From the NCBI GenBank assembly GCA_031553655.1, contig JAVBLG010000034.1:1-57377 (forward strand): a stretch of DNA of 57,377 nt, written 5' to 3'. Origin of the DNA: JAVBLG01 sp031553655. Lineage in GTDB: Bacteria > Desulfobacterota > Desulfovibrionia > Desulfovibrionales > Desulfovibrionaceae. The notes beneath the pieces are model-generated. The model made no database searches. It was not told where the DNA came from and saw only the letters and a list, made by a program, of their open reading frames with translations. Within the stretch, counting starts at the first letter, position 1; every line of letters begins with the position of its first letter. Positions 16,003-25,997 of the stretch are shown here, one piece after another. Both the position numbers and the translations under genes were made by a program.

Positions 16003-18831
16003 GTGCCGACTCCGTTCCGCCCACACGCATACACCAGCCTGAATGATCTACTAAAGTGGAATACTAAAGTAGACCAACGTCTGCGTCTGGCCATTGTTAC
16101 CCCGGATCTACTGGGTCCGGTACGCAATGGCGGCATTGGCACGGCCTGCTCCTATCTGGCGAATGCTCTGGCATGCCACGGGCATGTCGTGCATATTCTG
16201 TTCAGCCAAAACGGGGCCAAAGCCCAGACGGATGAAGGATGGATTAAAAAATATACGGACAAAGGCATCAACGTTTCCACTGCTGAAACCTGGGATGCGG
16301 AACGTGGTTCCGTTGCCTGTTTTCCCAATCACCCGCCTCTGTATATGGCGCACGTGGTGCATGACTGGCTGGCGGCGCAACCGGACTTTGATCTGGTGTT
16401 GTTTATGGAGTGGCAGGGACACGGATTTTACGCCATGCATGCAAAAGCATGCGGGCAACGTTTCCAAAATACGGTGTTAGCCGTTGTAGTACACAGCCCA
16501 AGCATATGGCACATCTGCAATAACGCCGAAGCGCCGGATAACCCCATACAATCATGCACATGGCACATGGAACGTTCTTGCATGGAAATGGCCGATGCCT
16601 TAATCAGCCCCAGCGCCTATATGCTGGATTGGTGCCGGGATCATCATTTCAAACTGCCGAGGCATGTTTTTGTACAGCCCAATCTTCTGGAGTGGGATGA
16701 ACAATGCAGGCACACAAGTGATAATCCCATAGATGAAGTGGTGTTTTTCGGCAGGTTGGAATACCGCAAAGGTCTGGAACAATTTTGTTCGGCGCTGGAT
16801 ATTCTGGCAAAACGCGCGCATTTGCCCAAGCGCGTGACTTTCATGGGCAAGTGCGCCTGGATGGGCGAAGAGCATTCCGTTCTGTACATTGCGCGGCGCT
16901 CCGAAGCGTGGAAAGGCTGCACCATCTCCCTGCATCTGCATTATGACCAGCATCAGGCGGTCAGCTACTTATGCGGTCAGGGGCGTCTTGCCGTCATGCC
17001 GTCGGTGGCCGACAATTCACCCTACACTGTATATGAATGCCTCATGGCTGGCGTGCCGTTTTTAGCGCGACAGGTGGGCGGCGTTGCGGAATTGATCCGG
17101 GAGGACGACAGGGCGACGGTACTCTTTAGCGACAATCCACACGAGCTTGCCGCAAAACTGCATGCAACCGTCGGGCAGCCCCCTTTCCGGGCGGGACTTG
17201 CATTTGATCCGCCAGACAATCAGAGAGCATGGTGCGCCGGGCTGCCGAAACTGACGCAGCTGATTCTCAACGAACAGCGCACGGTTTCCTTGGAAGTATG
17301 CCCTTCCAGTCACCCATTCATTTCTGTTTGTCTGACACATTACAATCGCCCGCATTTTCTCCGGCAGGCTGTGGATTCGCTGCTGGCGCAGAATTATCCG
17401 CACTTTGAAGTTATTCTGGCCGACGACGGCAGCACCGATACAGATGCGCTCAAGCTTTTGGACAATCTGGAGCCTCTTTTTTTGCGCAAGGGCTGGCGCA
17501 TACTGCGACTGGAAAACGGTTATCCGGCCAAAGCCAGAAACATCGCTGCCAATATGGCCAAAGGACAATGGCTATTATTCTTTGATGACGACAATGTGGC
17601 CATGCCCCACATGCTGCACCAGTGCGCTTGTGCCGCGCAAAAACGCAAAACAGGGTTCATTACCATTATGTTTGATGCCTTCGAAGGTAAGGAAACGCCT
17701 ACTCCAAAGGTGCAAAGGGAACGTTTTTTGCCCATCGGCAATGCTGTAGCCTACTCGACCATACACAATACCTTGGCGGATACTACATCTCTCGTTTACC
17801 GTCATGCCTTTACGCGCGTTGGGGGCTTTCGTGAAGACTATGGTTTGGGACACGAGGACTTTGAATTTTTTTTACGCATGGTGTTGACGGGGGAAGCTGT
17901 CTCGATCATTCCCGAGTCTTTGTTCTGGTACCGCAGAGCAAAAAACAAAAGTTCCGTACAGCAGGACTCCAACGTCGCCGCTAACCGTATGCGCAGTTTG
18001 CGGCCCTTTATGGAACTGTGGCCAGCCCCGTTGGGGGAATTAGCGCTTATGGCTCACGACATGACCCATGCGCAGGGTCGTTATGCGTCACCCGCTACAG
18101 CATCCGGCGAAGTATCAACTCCTTGTCGCGGCATGAAATGCGATCCCCAATCCGATGCAGTGCTGGCTCAAGCGGCTGCCGCTTTGGCGCGCAGCGGTCA
18201 CCACGAAATTTCGACCCAAATTCTGGAATCGCTGGAAGATACGTCGCATTTGACCTCAATACAGGTCGCTAAGCTCTGCGCCCGCGCCCGCGAGGCGGCT
18301 TCCGCAGGCCGTGCGCCCCACGTGCGCCAATGCCTGAAAGATCTGGCGAAACTCTCTCCGGAGGCCGGTGACAACGCCGCTTGCTGTCTCACTATTTTAC
18401 GCTGCTTGCCGCACAATAAAAAGCTGCAAAACGTAAGGGCGGAGGTTGTGGAGCGCCTGAAGGCCGTTGGAGATAATCGCATTTCCACGCATCTGGTCAT
18501 TTCCGGGCACCGCTATGAAACCGGCAAGATTGACGAAGCCATAATCTATTTTTTCAAAGCCCTTGTCCTGGCGGAAAAACAATATCTAGACACGCGCAAA
18601 GATGTTGCGCAAGCCGTGCGAGACGGAAATTTTTTATGCGCCTTACAGCATTATGCCTTGCACGGTGCCAAGGACAATACTCCGTGGCCGGATAAGCACC
18701 ATTTTTCCCGCATATTGAGAGATCAGCCGCAATTACTTTCGAATCTGTGCGTCGCGCACATGACCGCCTACCACTACACAAACGCGCACCTTGCGGAAAA
18801 ACTTTTGGAGAGTTTGCAGGAGAGTTTATGA
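16003..18831 (+). CDS. Bifunctional GT4-GT2 glycosyltransferase with C-terminal helical domain
   Basis: 942 residues with two transferase modules. Residues ~25-425 are a GT4 (GT-B) domain: RLAIVTPDLLGPVRNGGIGTA, VVFFGRLEYRKGLEQF, DNSPYTVYECLMAGVPFLA. Residues ~440-690 are a GT2 (GT-A) domain: FISVCLTHYNRPHFLRQAV, ILADDGSTDTDA, NGYPAKARNIAA, LLFFDDDNVAMP, GLGHEDFEFFLRM. The last ~220 residues are helical and TPR-like. Such fusions can add two different sugars in turn. The start is GTG 16003 with AGGA upstream; no ATG fits. The stop overlaps the radical SAM gene start (ATGA), so translation is coupled. Confidence 0.85.
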   Translation: MPTPFRPHAYTSLNDLLKWNTKVDQRLRLAIVTPDLLGPVRNGGIGTACSYLANALACHGHVVHILFSQNGAKAQTDEGWIKKYTDKGINVSTAETWDAERGSVACFPNHPPLYMAHVVHDWLAAQPDFDLVLFMEWQGHGFYAMHAKACGQRFQNTVLAVVVHSPSIWHICNNAEAPDNPIQSCTWHMERSCMEMADALISPSAYMLDWCRDHHFKLPRHVFVQPNLLEWDEQCRHTSDNPIDEVVFFGRLEYRKGLEQFCSALDILAKRAHLPKRVTFMGKCAWMGEEHSVLYIARRSEAWKGCTISLHLHYDQHQAVSYLCGQGRLAVMPSVADNSPYTVYECLMAGVPFLARQVGGVAELIREDDRATVLFSDNPHELAAKLHATVGQPPFRAGLAFDPPDNQRAWCAGLPKLTQLILNEQRTVSLEVCPSSHPFISVCLTHYNRPHFLRQAVDSLLAQNYPHFEVILADDGSTDTDALKLLDNLEPLFLRKGWRILRLENGYPAKARNIAANMAKGQWLLFFDDDNVAMPHMLHQCACAAQKRKTGFITIMFDAFEGKETPTPKVQRERFLPIGNAVAYSTIHNTLADTTSLVYRHAFTRVGGFREDYGLGHEDFEFFLRMVLTGEAVSIIPESLFWYRRAKNKSSVQQDSNVAANRMRSLRPFMELWPAPLGELALMAHDMTHAQGRYASPATASGEVSTPCRGMKCDPQSDAVLAQAAAALARSGHHEISTQILESLEDTSHLTSIQVAKLCARAREAASAGRAPHVRQCLKDLAKLSPEAGDNAACCLTILRCLPHNKKLQNVRAEVVERLKAVGDNRISTHLVISGHRYETGKIDEAIIYFFKALVLAEKQYLDTRKDVAQAVRDGNFLCALQHYALHGAKDNTPWPDKHHFSRILRDQPQLLSNLCVAHMTAYHYTNAHLAEKLLESLQESL

Positions 18832-21800
18832 CCATATCCTATAACGACATCATCGCCCAAGGGGCTCTTGCACCGGAACATCGTGACACTCTGCATGTGC
18901 ATTGGTCTCTTCTGCATTCATGCAATTACCAATGCTCGTATTGCTATCAGCCCAAAGTGGAAGAAAATTGCGTATTCGTGAAGGACCGCATTCTGTCCAT
19001 GGCTCATCGCCTGTTGGAACAGCCGCGCCCCTATTACGCATTTACCATTACCGGCGGAGAGCCGACCCTGCACCCGCATCTGCCGGAAATTCTCGCATAT
19101 CTCTATACGTCGGGCCGCAAGGTGGGCGTTGTGGTGGAAACCAACGGCAGCCGCGACATACAGTATTTCCAGCAATTGTTGCAACGCGTACCGGATCATG
19201 CCTTGCAGTTTCAAATTTCCGTGCATCCGGCCTATGCGGACCTTGCTCAGATTCTCACCCTCACGGCCACCATTGCGGAAGCACGGCAACTGGCCCATGT
19301 GCGGATCATGTGTGACCCTGAACTGCAAGAATCTGTACGCCTTTTCCATGACAAACTAACTCAGTTGAGGGCCATTATTCCTTTTACAATGGCCATGCAG
19401 CCGGTGATGCAACCTTCAAACATGAACGAACCGGATACACGCTACAATGACGCGGATTTTCGCTGGTGGAAGGAAGCGAAACAGCTCTTTGCCGCAGCCG
19501 TGGCCGCAGGCCCGGCAGCCTATCCAGAGTTGCCGTTTACCGCCCCGCAGTTTCACCTCCGACAGGGTCGAGGCATACGGACACTGGGACAAAACTCCGT
19601 GCGCCCCAATACCTGGTTCAAAGATTTCCATTGCTGTACCGGATCAAATTTGGTGCGAGTAGACGCTGACGGCCATTTTTATGGAACCATGTGTGACATT
19701 ACAGCTGACAATCCACCATTGTGGCGGGCTGAAAAAAAAGCTGTGGCTGGAATAGCGCGCATCGTCCGCTGCCGTAGGGAACATTGCTCAGGCGGACTCA
19801 ATGAGGTTTTGCCCAAATTCCGCGAATTGGAAGACGCCAAGACCCACATGGCCGAACTGGAAGAACGCGCCCTGGTTTTTGCTGATGAAGTCGCCCCGCT
19901 GCGCAATCCCGTAACTACGGAACTCGACACAGAACAAATAGTGCGAATGCGGTTAAAGCGCATGAAACCCATACCACAGGCCGAAGGAGAGGAGCGCTCG
20001 GTTATTATACCCAATCCGGACTTTGCGCGCAAACGCATGGGGGATATTTGCAAGCTCTATGACGCTCTGGCCGATACGGAAAGCCGGGACGCTTTTCTAC
20101 GCGGCATAAAGGCTATTGTCACCGGCGATACGGACTACCTTACTGATGCCGGATATGCGCGTTTTGAGCATCCTGAGGTCAAGGAAGAAGCAGGTGAAAT
20201 TTACTTCAGCAAACCGGGCATATTCTGTACCTGTATTCGCCTCGATACTGACGATAAGGGCGATGCTGCAGCAATGGCTGAAGCGTCCAATACGGGGAAT
20301 GCTGACGAACGCCTGCGCGCAATGAGGGGAACCATTCGCCAACACATGCCCAAGCTTCAGATCGCACTAAGCCATCAGCAGCCCGACAGCTACTTGGATG
20401 CCCCCTTGTGGCTGCTTGAACAGTTTCCCAAATATACGCTGTATATGGGCCATCACACCCCGTGGAACGAGGAAAGCCTGCTCTACGCGCTGCCTCCTGA
20501 ACGCCCGAGGCGGCCTTTGCCTATACCGGAATCATTCCCCAGGCCTCTGGTGTCTATCATTGTGCCCACTCACAATAATGAAGACACCCTCAAACGTTGC
20601 CTGGACTCGGCATTGATTCAGGGTGTTGAAGGCATGGAGCTTATCGTCATCGATGATGCCTCCACCGACAGCACGCCGGAAATTATAGCCGAATATGTAC
20701 GTCGCTATCCCAAAATAGTACGCACCATTCGCTTTGCCGAAAACAAAGGTCCCGGCCCGGCTCGTAATGCAGGCATGGACATGGCCATGGGCAAATATAT
20801 GGCCTTCATCGACAGCGATGACATGCTGGCCCATGATTTTATGAAACGCGGCGTTGAAGTAATGGAGCAGGAAGATGCCGACATTGTGGCTTTTGATCTG
20901 ACCATCGTCCAGATTGATAAGAAAGAAGTTCTCTTTGGCGTGGAGGCCGGAACATACCAGGGCGAAGAATCTCTGCATCAATTTTTACTGGAAAAAGCAG
21001 GCCATTATGCTCCGTACGCACGTATGTACAGAGCATCATTTGTGCGTAAACAAAGCATACAATTTACAGATAATATAAAATATGAAGATATATCATTTGG
21101 TATCAATACTTTCTATCATGCTTCAAAATCTATTGTACTACCTGAGGTAGGTTACCACAAATACTTGCGTAATAATTCAAAATCAATGAAGACACACGGC
21201 GATCATGATTTCACGGCATTTATAGAATTTGCAAAGGTAATTGCGGAATTATTTGAAGATAGCGGACTAGATGTTGAAAGTGAAATGTATTTGCATTGTG
21301 TCAGAAAAATCTATCGCAGCAATCGGGACAAAATATTTGATGCCGTCAGCAAGGCTGAAAAGGAAAACCGGCTGGAAAAATTGCTAACGGAAGAACGGCT
21401 ACTGCAGTTAGGGTGCTCCAAAGAAGCCCTATGCTGCATAATTGTCGATTATGCCATTCTACACTGTCACCGCAAAGAACTAAATCTCAAGGTTGCCCCC
21501 GAAGATTTGGATTGGAAGGCCGCCGCCGCAGCACCGTGCCCGTCAAAAACATATACTGCTTATGGTAATGCCGACAATACGACAAGACCTGCGCCGTTGC
21601 TGTCTGTTATTGTACCAAATTACAACAAAGAAAAGTACTTGCAAAAGTGCCTGGAAAGTATTTTCGCGCAATCCATGCAGGACTTTGAACTCATCATAGT
21701 GGACGATGCTTCAACCGACAGTAGCTATGACATGCTGAGTGATTATGCTGATGCATATCCTTATATACGGCTATACCGTATGGATCGCAATGTACGACAA

Positions 21801-24614
21801 GGAACATGCCGAAATATAGGCATGGATAAAGCACGCGGTAAATATATAATTTTTGTAGACAGTGATGATTTATGCCTTCCTGGATACTTTGCTACGGCTA
21901 CGGAAAGCATAGCTATAGAGCAGGCTGATGTTGTTATTTTTTCATCACAAAAAATGAACAAAAATGGAGAAATATTTTGGGTCAATAATGTTCCTCAGCT
22001 AAATATCACAGGTAGACAAGCAGTGTTAAAATACCTAGAAGGTGCCTTTGAACCAGCACCATGGGCTAAAATATTCAACATTGAATCTTTGCGACAAAAT
22101 AATTGCTTTTTTCCCAGACATATATGCGGTGCAGAAGATGTAATTTTTTTTAGCAATACACTATTGAAATTTACCAGATGCGTATCAAAAGACATTATTG
22201 TTTATACAAATTGTGAAGCATATAATTCTAGCATCAAGCCTAGCTCATCAAACTATATTCAACTCCATTCAGCGTATATTTTTTATTGGGAATTTCAAAA
22301 ACTTATACTACATCTATTTGAATTTGAAAAAGAAAAAATATATACCAAAATAGGGGATAAGCGCATTAAATGGCATATGGAAAATCTTTTCCTTCGACCT
22401 TGTGCAGCTTTTTGGCAAACCACTGAAGCTACTCCCATGACAAATAAAGACTACATGCTGTTGCGTGACTGTACGCTTTTTTTATGGAGCCTGCTCATTG
22501 GTTATGCGCGATGTCATGCCCAAAGCCCCATACAAGAGGGTTTATTAACTATAGCTCATAAACACATTACCACTAATCATACACAATCACACGTGGTACA
22601 ACCACTAGTTTCTGTCATCATCCCAACCTACAATCAAGAAGCTTGTATAGCATGTTGTCTCGAATCAATACTAACCCAAAGCTTGCGCAACCTTGAAGTT
22701 ATTATCATCAATGATGCTTCTACAGACAATACTCTTGTCTTATGTGAAGATTATGCCTCAAAAGACTCGCGCGTACGCGTGTATAGCAACGAAAAAAATA
22801 TGGGGCAAGGATATTCCCGCAATTTGGCGCTAGAAATATCATGTGGAAAATACATTACTTATGTGGACAGTGATGATTATATTTTGCCACACTTGGCACT
22901 TCATGGAGTGGCAATACTTGAGCATAATTTTTATATTGATTTTATACATTACTGTGTACGATTTGATCCTGACGGCAAACCTGTTCCTTGGGCGTGTGAA
23001 AAACCTGGATTAATTTCTGGGCGAGAAATGCTAGAACGCTATTGTAAAGGAAGAAGTAGCTCTCTTGAGGTGTGGGGAAAAGTATATAGGAAGTCTTTCA
23101 TAGATGGCATTAAATCGCCTGAGCATTTATTCGAAGATTCAATTTTTCTGTTGCACACGTATGCAAAAGCACAATATATTCTATTGGAAAATATGCCTGC
23201 GTATGTAGTTGTTCCAACACCTCATGAATCATCTACAGTGAGGCCTTTGCGCTATACGCCAAAGCATACACAAGGAAATTTTGCTTTATGTCGTGGTATT
23301 TCAGAGTTTTTTGCTCTTAATCCAGAAATAGATCTTACCAAAACATTTGCCCATTCACGTATTTTGCATAGATATGAATCTTATGCGAAAAAAGATTTGC
23401 TTGCATATATCGCATCATTTCAAGGCAAAGCTATTTCTCCTTTAAGCAACTCGGATTTGGATAACCTTAAGCATAGCCCAGAATTTTTAAGAATTATCCT
23501 TGATGATTACGCTAAACTATACGCTCAACACACTAACTACTCCCCAGCTCTGCCAACGGAAGATATGGATCCGTTGTACATATGCCACGAGCCAGCAGAC
23601 TATCTGATTCCCATACCGTCTAATACAGAAAATTTTGCCCCTGTTATTCTCACAGTAATTATTCTGGTTTATAATACAACTCATTATCTAGAACGGTGTC
23701 TAAACAGCGTCATAGAGCAACATATGGAAGGGGTGGAAATTATTTTAGTGGGAGATTGCCCACAAAATGAGGATATTTTGGCTATCTGTGAAAAGTACGC
23801 TCATCGGCATAAATTTATAAAGTTATTCCGAACTCCATGGAATAGCACACAAAGCACTATACGTAGTCAAGCAATAATGTATTCATGTGGCAAATATATT
23901 ACCTTTGTGGATAGTGACGATTGGCTAGCTCCTGGCTTTTTTCTTCATTTCATTAAAGATATTGAACAATATCGCGAGAGTGACTTTATTGAGTTCAGCT
24001 GGTGCGCTTGGGATAATATTAGCAATAAAATTATACATTACGCTGCGATGCCAGATGGGCTATATATTGATGGCATGTCAGCTTTAACGCATTACATTCA
24101 TAATAACTACAATAATCGTGCAGTGTGGGCAAAAATATATAGAAGAAATTTTTTAATTGAAAAAGGCATTTTTTCAGTAGCTACTACTTATGAGGATGAA
24201 CATTTTTTGTTGAAAGCAAATTTGATGGCAAACCAAATAATGTTTAGAGATATATGTGCATACTATCACGCTAAAAATGTGCATATTTCTACAGACGCAA
24301 CTTGTTTACAATTTAAAAGGAAAAGAAAGTTTGAAAGTACACTCAATGCTTTAAATTTTACACATGAATTGTTATTAGCCTGCTTTGGAGAAGACTCTGC
24401 AACCTACAAAAGAGCAATTACAGAATTTAACCACGCAAAACATCACCAAAACAACTTCCTTTACTATATCTATACGTGCAATAAACTCGGCCTACCATCT
24501 CCACTCACCGAGGTAATATTGGAAAAAATCACTACAGTTAAAGAATTTCTGCGCAATATAATTATGGATTACGCAGTGCTTTCCCAAAAAGTGCTACCTA
24601 AAGCCAAGGGATAA
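18828..24614 (+). CDS. Giant fusion: radical SAM enzyme, FkbM-like segment and four GT2 domains
   Basis: 1928 residues. Residues ~20-330 are a radical SAM core with CNYQCSYC (Cys32, 36, 39 for the 4Fe-4S cluster) and TITGGEPTLHP. A cysteine-rich SPASM-like end follows (FHCCTGSNLVRVDADG, TMCD, CRREHC). Residues ~390-565 resemble the two ends of FkbM-type methyltransferases (AFLRGIKAIVTGDTDYL and PKLQIALSHQQPD, YTLYMGHHT), but the SAM-binding centre is missing. GT2 domains start near 571 (VSIIVPTHNN), 924 (SVIVPNYNK), 1259 (VSVIIPTYNQ) and 1606 (TVIILVYNT). The first three keep DDAST or NDAST and DSDD; the fourth has VGDCP in place of the first motif and lacks the usual NxGxxxARN, so its donor use may differ. 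From about 21,040 (residue ~740) the DNA turns AT-rich although the frame continues, suggesting recombination inside the gene. It probably both chemically modifies and elongates a glycan or glycoprotein in the cytoplasm; this is inference. Start ATG 18828 follows GCAGGAGAG. Confidence 0.85.
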   Translation: MTISYNDIIAQGALAPEHRDTLHVHWSLLHSCNYQCSYCYQPKVEENCVFVKDRILSMAHRLLEQPRPYYAFTITGGEPTLHPHLPEILAYLYTSGRKVGVVVETNGSRDIQYFQQLLQRVPDHALQFQISVHPAYADLAQILTLTATIAEARQLAHVRIMCDPELQESVRLFHDKLTQLRAIIPFTMAMQPVMQPSNMNEPDTRYNDADFRWWKEAKQLFAAAVAAGPAAYPELPFTAPQFHLRQGRGIRTLGQNSVRPNTWFKDFHCCTGSNLVRVDADGHFYGTMCDITADNPPLWRAEKKAVAGIARIVRCRREHCSGGLNEVLPKFRELEDAKTHMAELEERALVFADEVAPLRNPVTTELDTEQIVRMRLKRMKPIPQAEGEERSVIIPNPDFARKRMGDICKLYDALADTESRDAFLRGIKAIVTGDTDYLTDAGYARFEHPEVKEEAGEIYFSKPGIFCTCIRLDTDDKGDAAAMAEASNTGNADERLRAMRGTIRQHMPKLQIALSHQQPDSYLDAPLWLLEQFPKYTLYMGHHTPWNEESLLYALPPERPRRPLPIPESFPRPLVSIIVPTHNNEDTLKRCLDSALIQGVEGMELIVIDDASTDSTPEIIAEYVRRYPKIVRTIRFAENKGPGPARNAGMDMAMGKYMAFIDSDDMLAHDFMKRGVEVMEQEDADIVAFDLTIVQIDKKEVLFGVEAGTYQGEESLHQFLLEKAGHYAPYARMYRASFVRKQSIQFTDNIKYEDISFGINTFYHASKSIVLPEVGYHKYLRNNSKSMKTHGDHDFTAFIEFAKVIAELFEDSGLDVESEMYLHCVRKIYRSNRDKIFDAVSKAEKENRLEKLLTEERLLQLGCSKEALCCIIVDYAILHCHRKELNLKVAPEDLDWKAAAAAPCPSKTYTAYGNADNTTRPAPLLSVIVPNYNKEKYLQKCLESIFAQSMQDFELIIVDDASTDSSYDMLSDYADAYPYIRLYRMDRNVRQGTCRNIGMDKARGKYIIFVDSDDLCLPGYFATATESIAIEQADVVIFSSQKMNKNGEIFWVNNVPQLNITGRQAVLKYLEGAFEPAPWAKIFNIESLRQNNCFFPRHICGAEDVIFFSNTLLKFTRCVSKDIIVYTNCEAYNSSIKPSSSNYIQLHSAYIFYWEFQKLILHLFEFEKEKIYTKIGDKRIKWHMENLFLRPCAAFWQTTEATPMTNKDYMLLRDCTLFLWSLLIGYARCHAQSPIQEGLLTIAHKHITTNHTQSHVVQPLVSVIIPTYNQEACIACCLESILTQSLRNLEVIIINDASTDNTLVLCEDYASKDSRVRVYSNEKNMGQGYSRNLALEISCGKYITYVDSDDYILPHLALHGVAILEHNFYIDFIHYCVRFDPDGKPVPWACEKPGLISGREMLERYCKGRSSSLEVWGKVYRKSFIDGIKSPEHLFEDSIFLLHTYAKAQYILLENMPAYVVVPTPHESSTVRPLRYTPKHTQGNFALCRGISEFFALNPEIDLTKTFAHSRILHRYESYAKKDLLAYIASFQGKAISPLSNSDLDNLKHSPEFLRIILDDYAKLYAQHTNYSPALPTEDMDPLYICHEPADYLIPIPSNTENFAPVILTVIILVYNTTHYLERCLNSVIEQHMEGVEIILVGDCPQNEDILAICEKYAHRHKFIKLFRTPWNSTQSTIRSQAIMYSCGKYITFVDSDDWLAPGFFLHFIKDIEQYRESDFIEFSWCAWDNISNKIIHYAAMPDGLYIDGMSALTHYIHNNYNNRAVWAKIYRRNFLIEKGIFSVATTYEDEHFLLKANLMANQIMFRDICAYYHAKNVHISTDATCLQFKRKRKFESTLNALNFTHELLLACFGEDSATYKRAITEFNHAKHHQNNFLYYIYTCNKLGLPSPLTEVILEKITTVKEFLRNIIMDYAVLSQKVLPKAKG

Positions 24615-24618
24615 TATA

Positions 24619-25803
24619 ATGGAAATACATACCAATACTCATCCTACTAAGATACCCTCCAATGCCGTACAAGGCGTTCTAGAAAAGATTGAAAATGCAA
24701 GACAGCCAACGTCTGAATTTAAAATTAGCACAGCTTTAGCAATTTCGGGATTATTCGATACTAACTACTATCTTGAACAGAATCCTGATGTAGCTGAATC
24801 CGACATAGATCCAATCATGCATTATACGTTATATGGCGCAAAAGAAGGACGAAGCCCTGCTAAATGGTTTTACGGAAATATATTTACAGAAATGGCTAAA
24901 TATACAAATCCGTTATACTATCATTTGAAAACTTGTCGGGAAATAATTCCAATTGTATTTATCGCTGATGATAGTTTTGCAAAATACTTATCTGTTGCCA
25001 TCTGCTCAATCAAAGAAAATAAGCAAAAACATGATAAACACGATATATATATACTGCATAAAGATATAAAAACAGAAAACAAAAAAAAATTATCCAAACT
25101 ATCATCACCAAACTTTTCGATACACTTTCTAAACATTGAGAAAGCCATTAAAGACTACCTATTTTGTGGCGCGGTGCACATTTCAAGCATTGCACAAAGC
25201 AAAATACTTATTCCAAGCTTTTTCCAGTTATACCATAAAGTTTTATATATTGATTGTGATGTTGTCGTGAATAACAATATAAATATACTACTAAACATAG
25301 ATCTTCATGATAATACCATAGGTGCTGGAAAAGATTTTTGCTCGTCACAATTTATGTCTACATTGCAAAAAAACATGCCCCCACTTAAAAATACATACTT
25401 CAACTCCGGTGTAATGCTTATTAACACAAATAAATTTCTAAAAAAAAATATGCAAAACAATATATATAATTTGATGAAAAAGCATAAAAGCGACATGGTA
25501 GTTGATCAATATTATTTCAACCTAGCTTTGTATGATTCGGTTTTATTTATTGACAATAATTGGAATTTCCAATGGCACCCAGTCATTTTTAATCACGACT
25601 CTTTTAAAGAAGAGAATAAAGAATATTTAAAAAATTTAGACAGAATAGGAATATTACACTTTACGTCTCATAAAAAACCCTGGAATCACTATGTTCCAAA
25701 CTTTAGTAATATATTTTGGAAATATGCAAAATTATCGCCATTTTATAGCGAAATCAAATCAGAATACGAGCATGCGACAGGAAAAACAGTAGAAGATATT
25801 TAA
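24619..25803 (+). CDS. Family 8 glycosyltransferase with N-terminal YxxxNPDV repeat
   Basis: 394 residues. Residues ~43-85 carry one copy of the FDTNYYLEQNPDVAES / DPIMHYTLYGAKEGRSP module seen in many GTs and RTX proteins. Residues ~110-385 form a GT8 domain of the LgtC/LPS galactosyl- or glucosyltransferase kind: PIVFIADDSFAKYLSVAI, metal-binding YIDCDVVV, YFNSGVMLINT, VVDQYYFNLAL and a late GILHFTSHKKPW. It starts five bases after the radical SAM fusion, with AAGGGAT as ribosome site. The gene is very AT-rich, like its neighbours, and unlike the rest of the locus. GT8 enzymes are retaining and metal-dependent. Confidence 0.87.
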   Translation: MEIHTNTHPTKIPSNAVQGVLEKIENARQPTSEFKISTALAISGLFDTNYYLEQNPDVAESDIDPIMHYTLYGAKEGRSPAKWFYGNIFTEMAKYTNPLYYHLKTCREIIPIVFIADDSFAKYLSVAICSIKENKQKHDKHDIYILHKDIKTENKKKLSKLSSPNFSIHFLNIEKAIKDYLFCGAVHISSIAQSKILIPSFFQLYHKVLYIDCDVVVNNNINILLNIDLHDNTIGAGKDFCSSQFMSTLQKNMPPLKNTYFNSGVMLINTNKFLKKNMQNNIYNLMKKHKSDMVVDQYYFNLALYDSVLFIDNNWNFQWHPVIFNHDSFKEENKEYLKNLDRIGILHFTSHKKPWNHYVPNFSNIFWKYAKLSPFYSEIKSEYEHATGKTVEDI

Positions 25804-25997
25804 AAATTTATTTTGATTTATACTCAAGCACGGCAAGTTGAGTTTTCGTCTGGTCAAAAATATTGAATAACTCATAATAAACTGAAGGACGCTATTCTTG
25901 CATCAAGCCAAATGGCTACGAGTGCCAAGTGAATAGCTATAACTTGTGCTATTATTTTGATTCCATTGTAGTACTAATAAGATTTGGAGAGCAAGTT

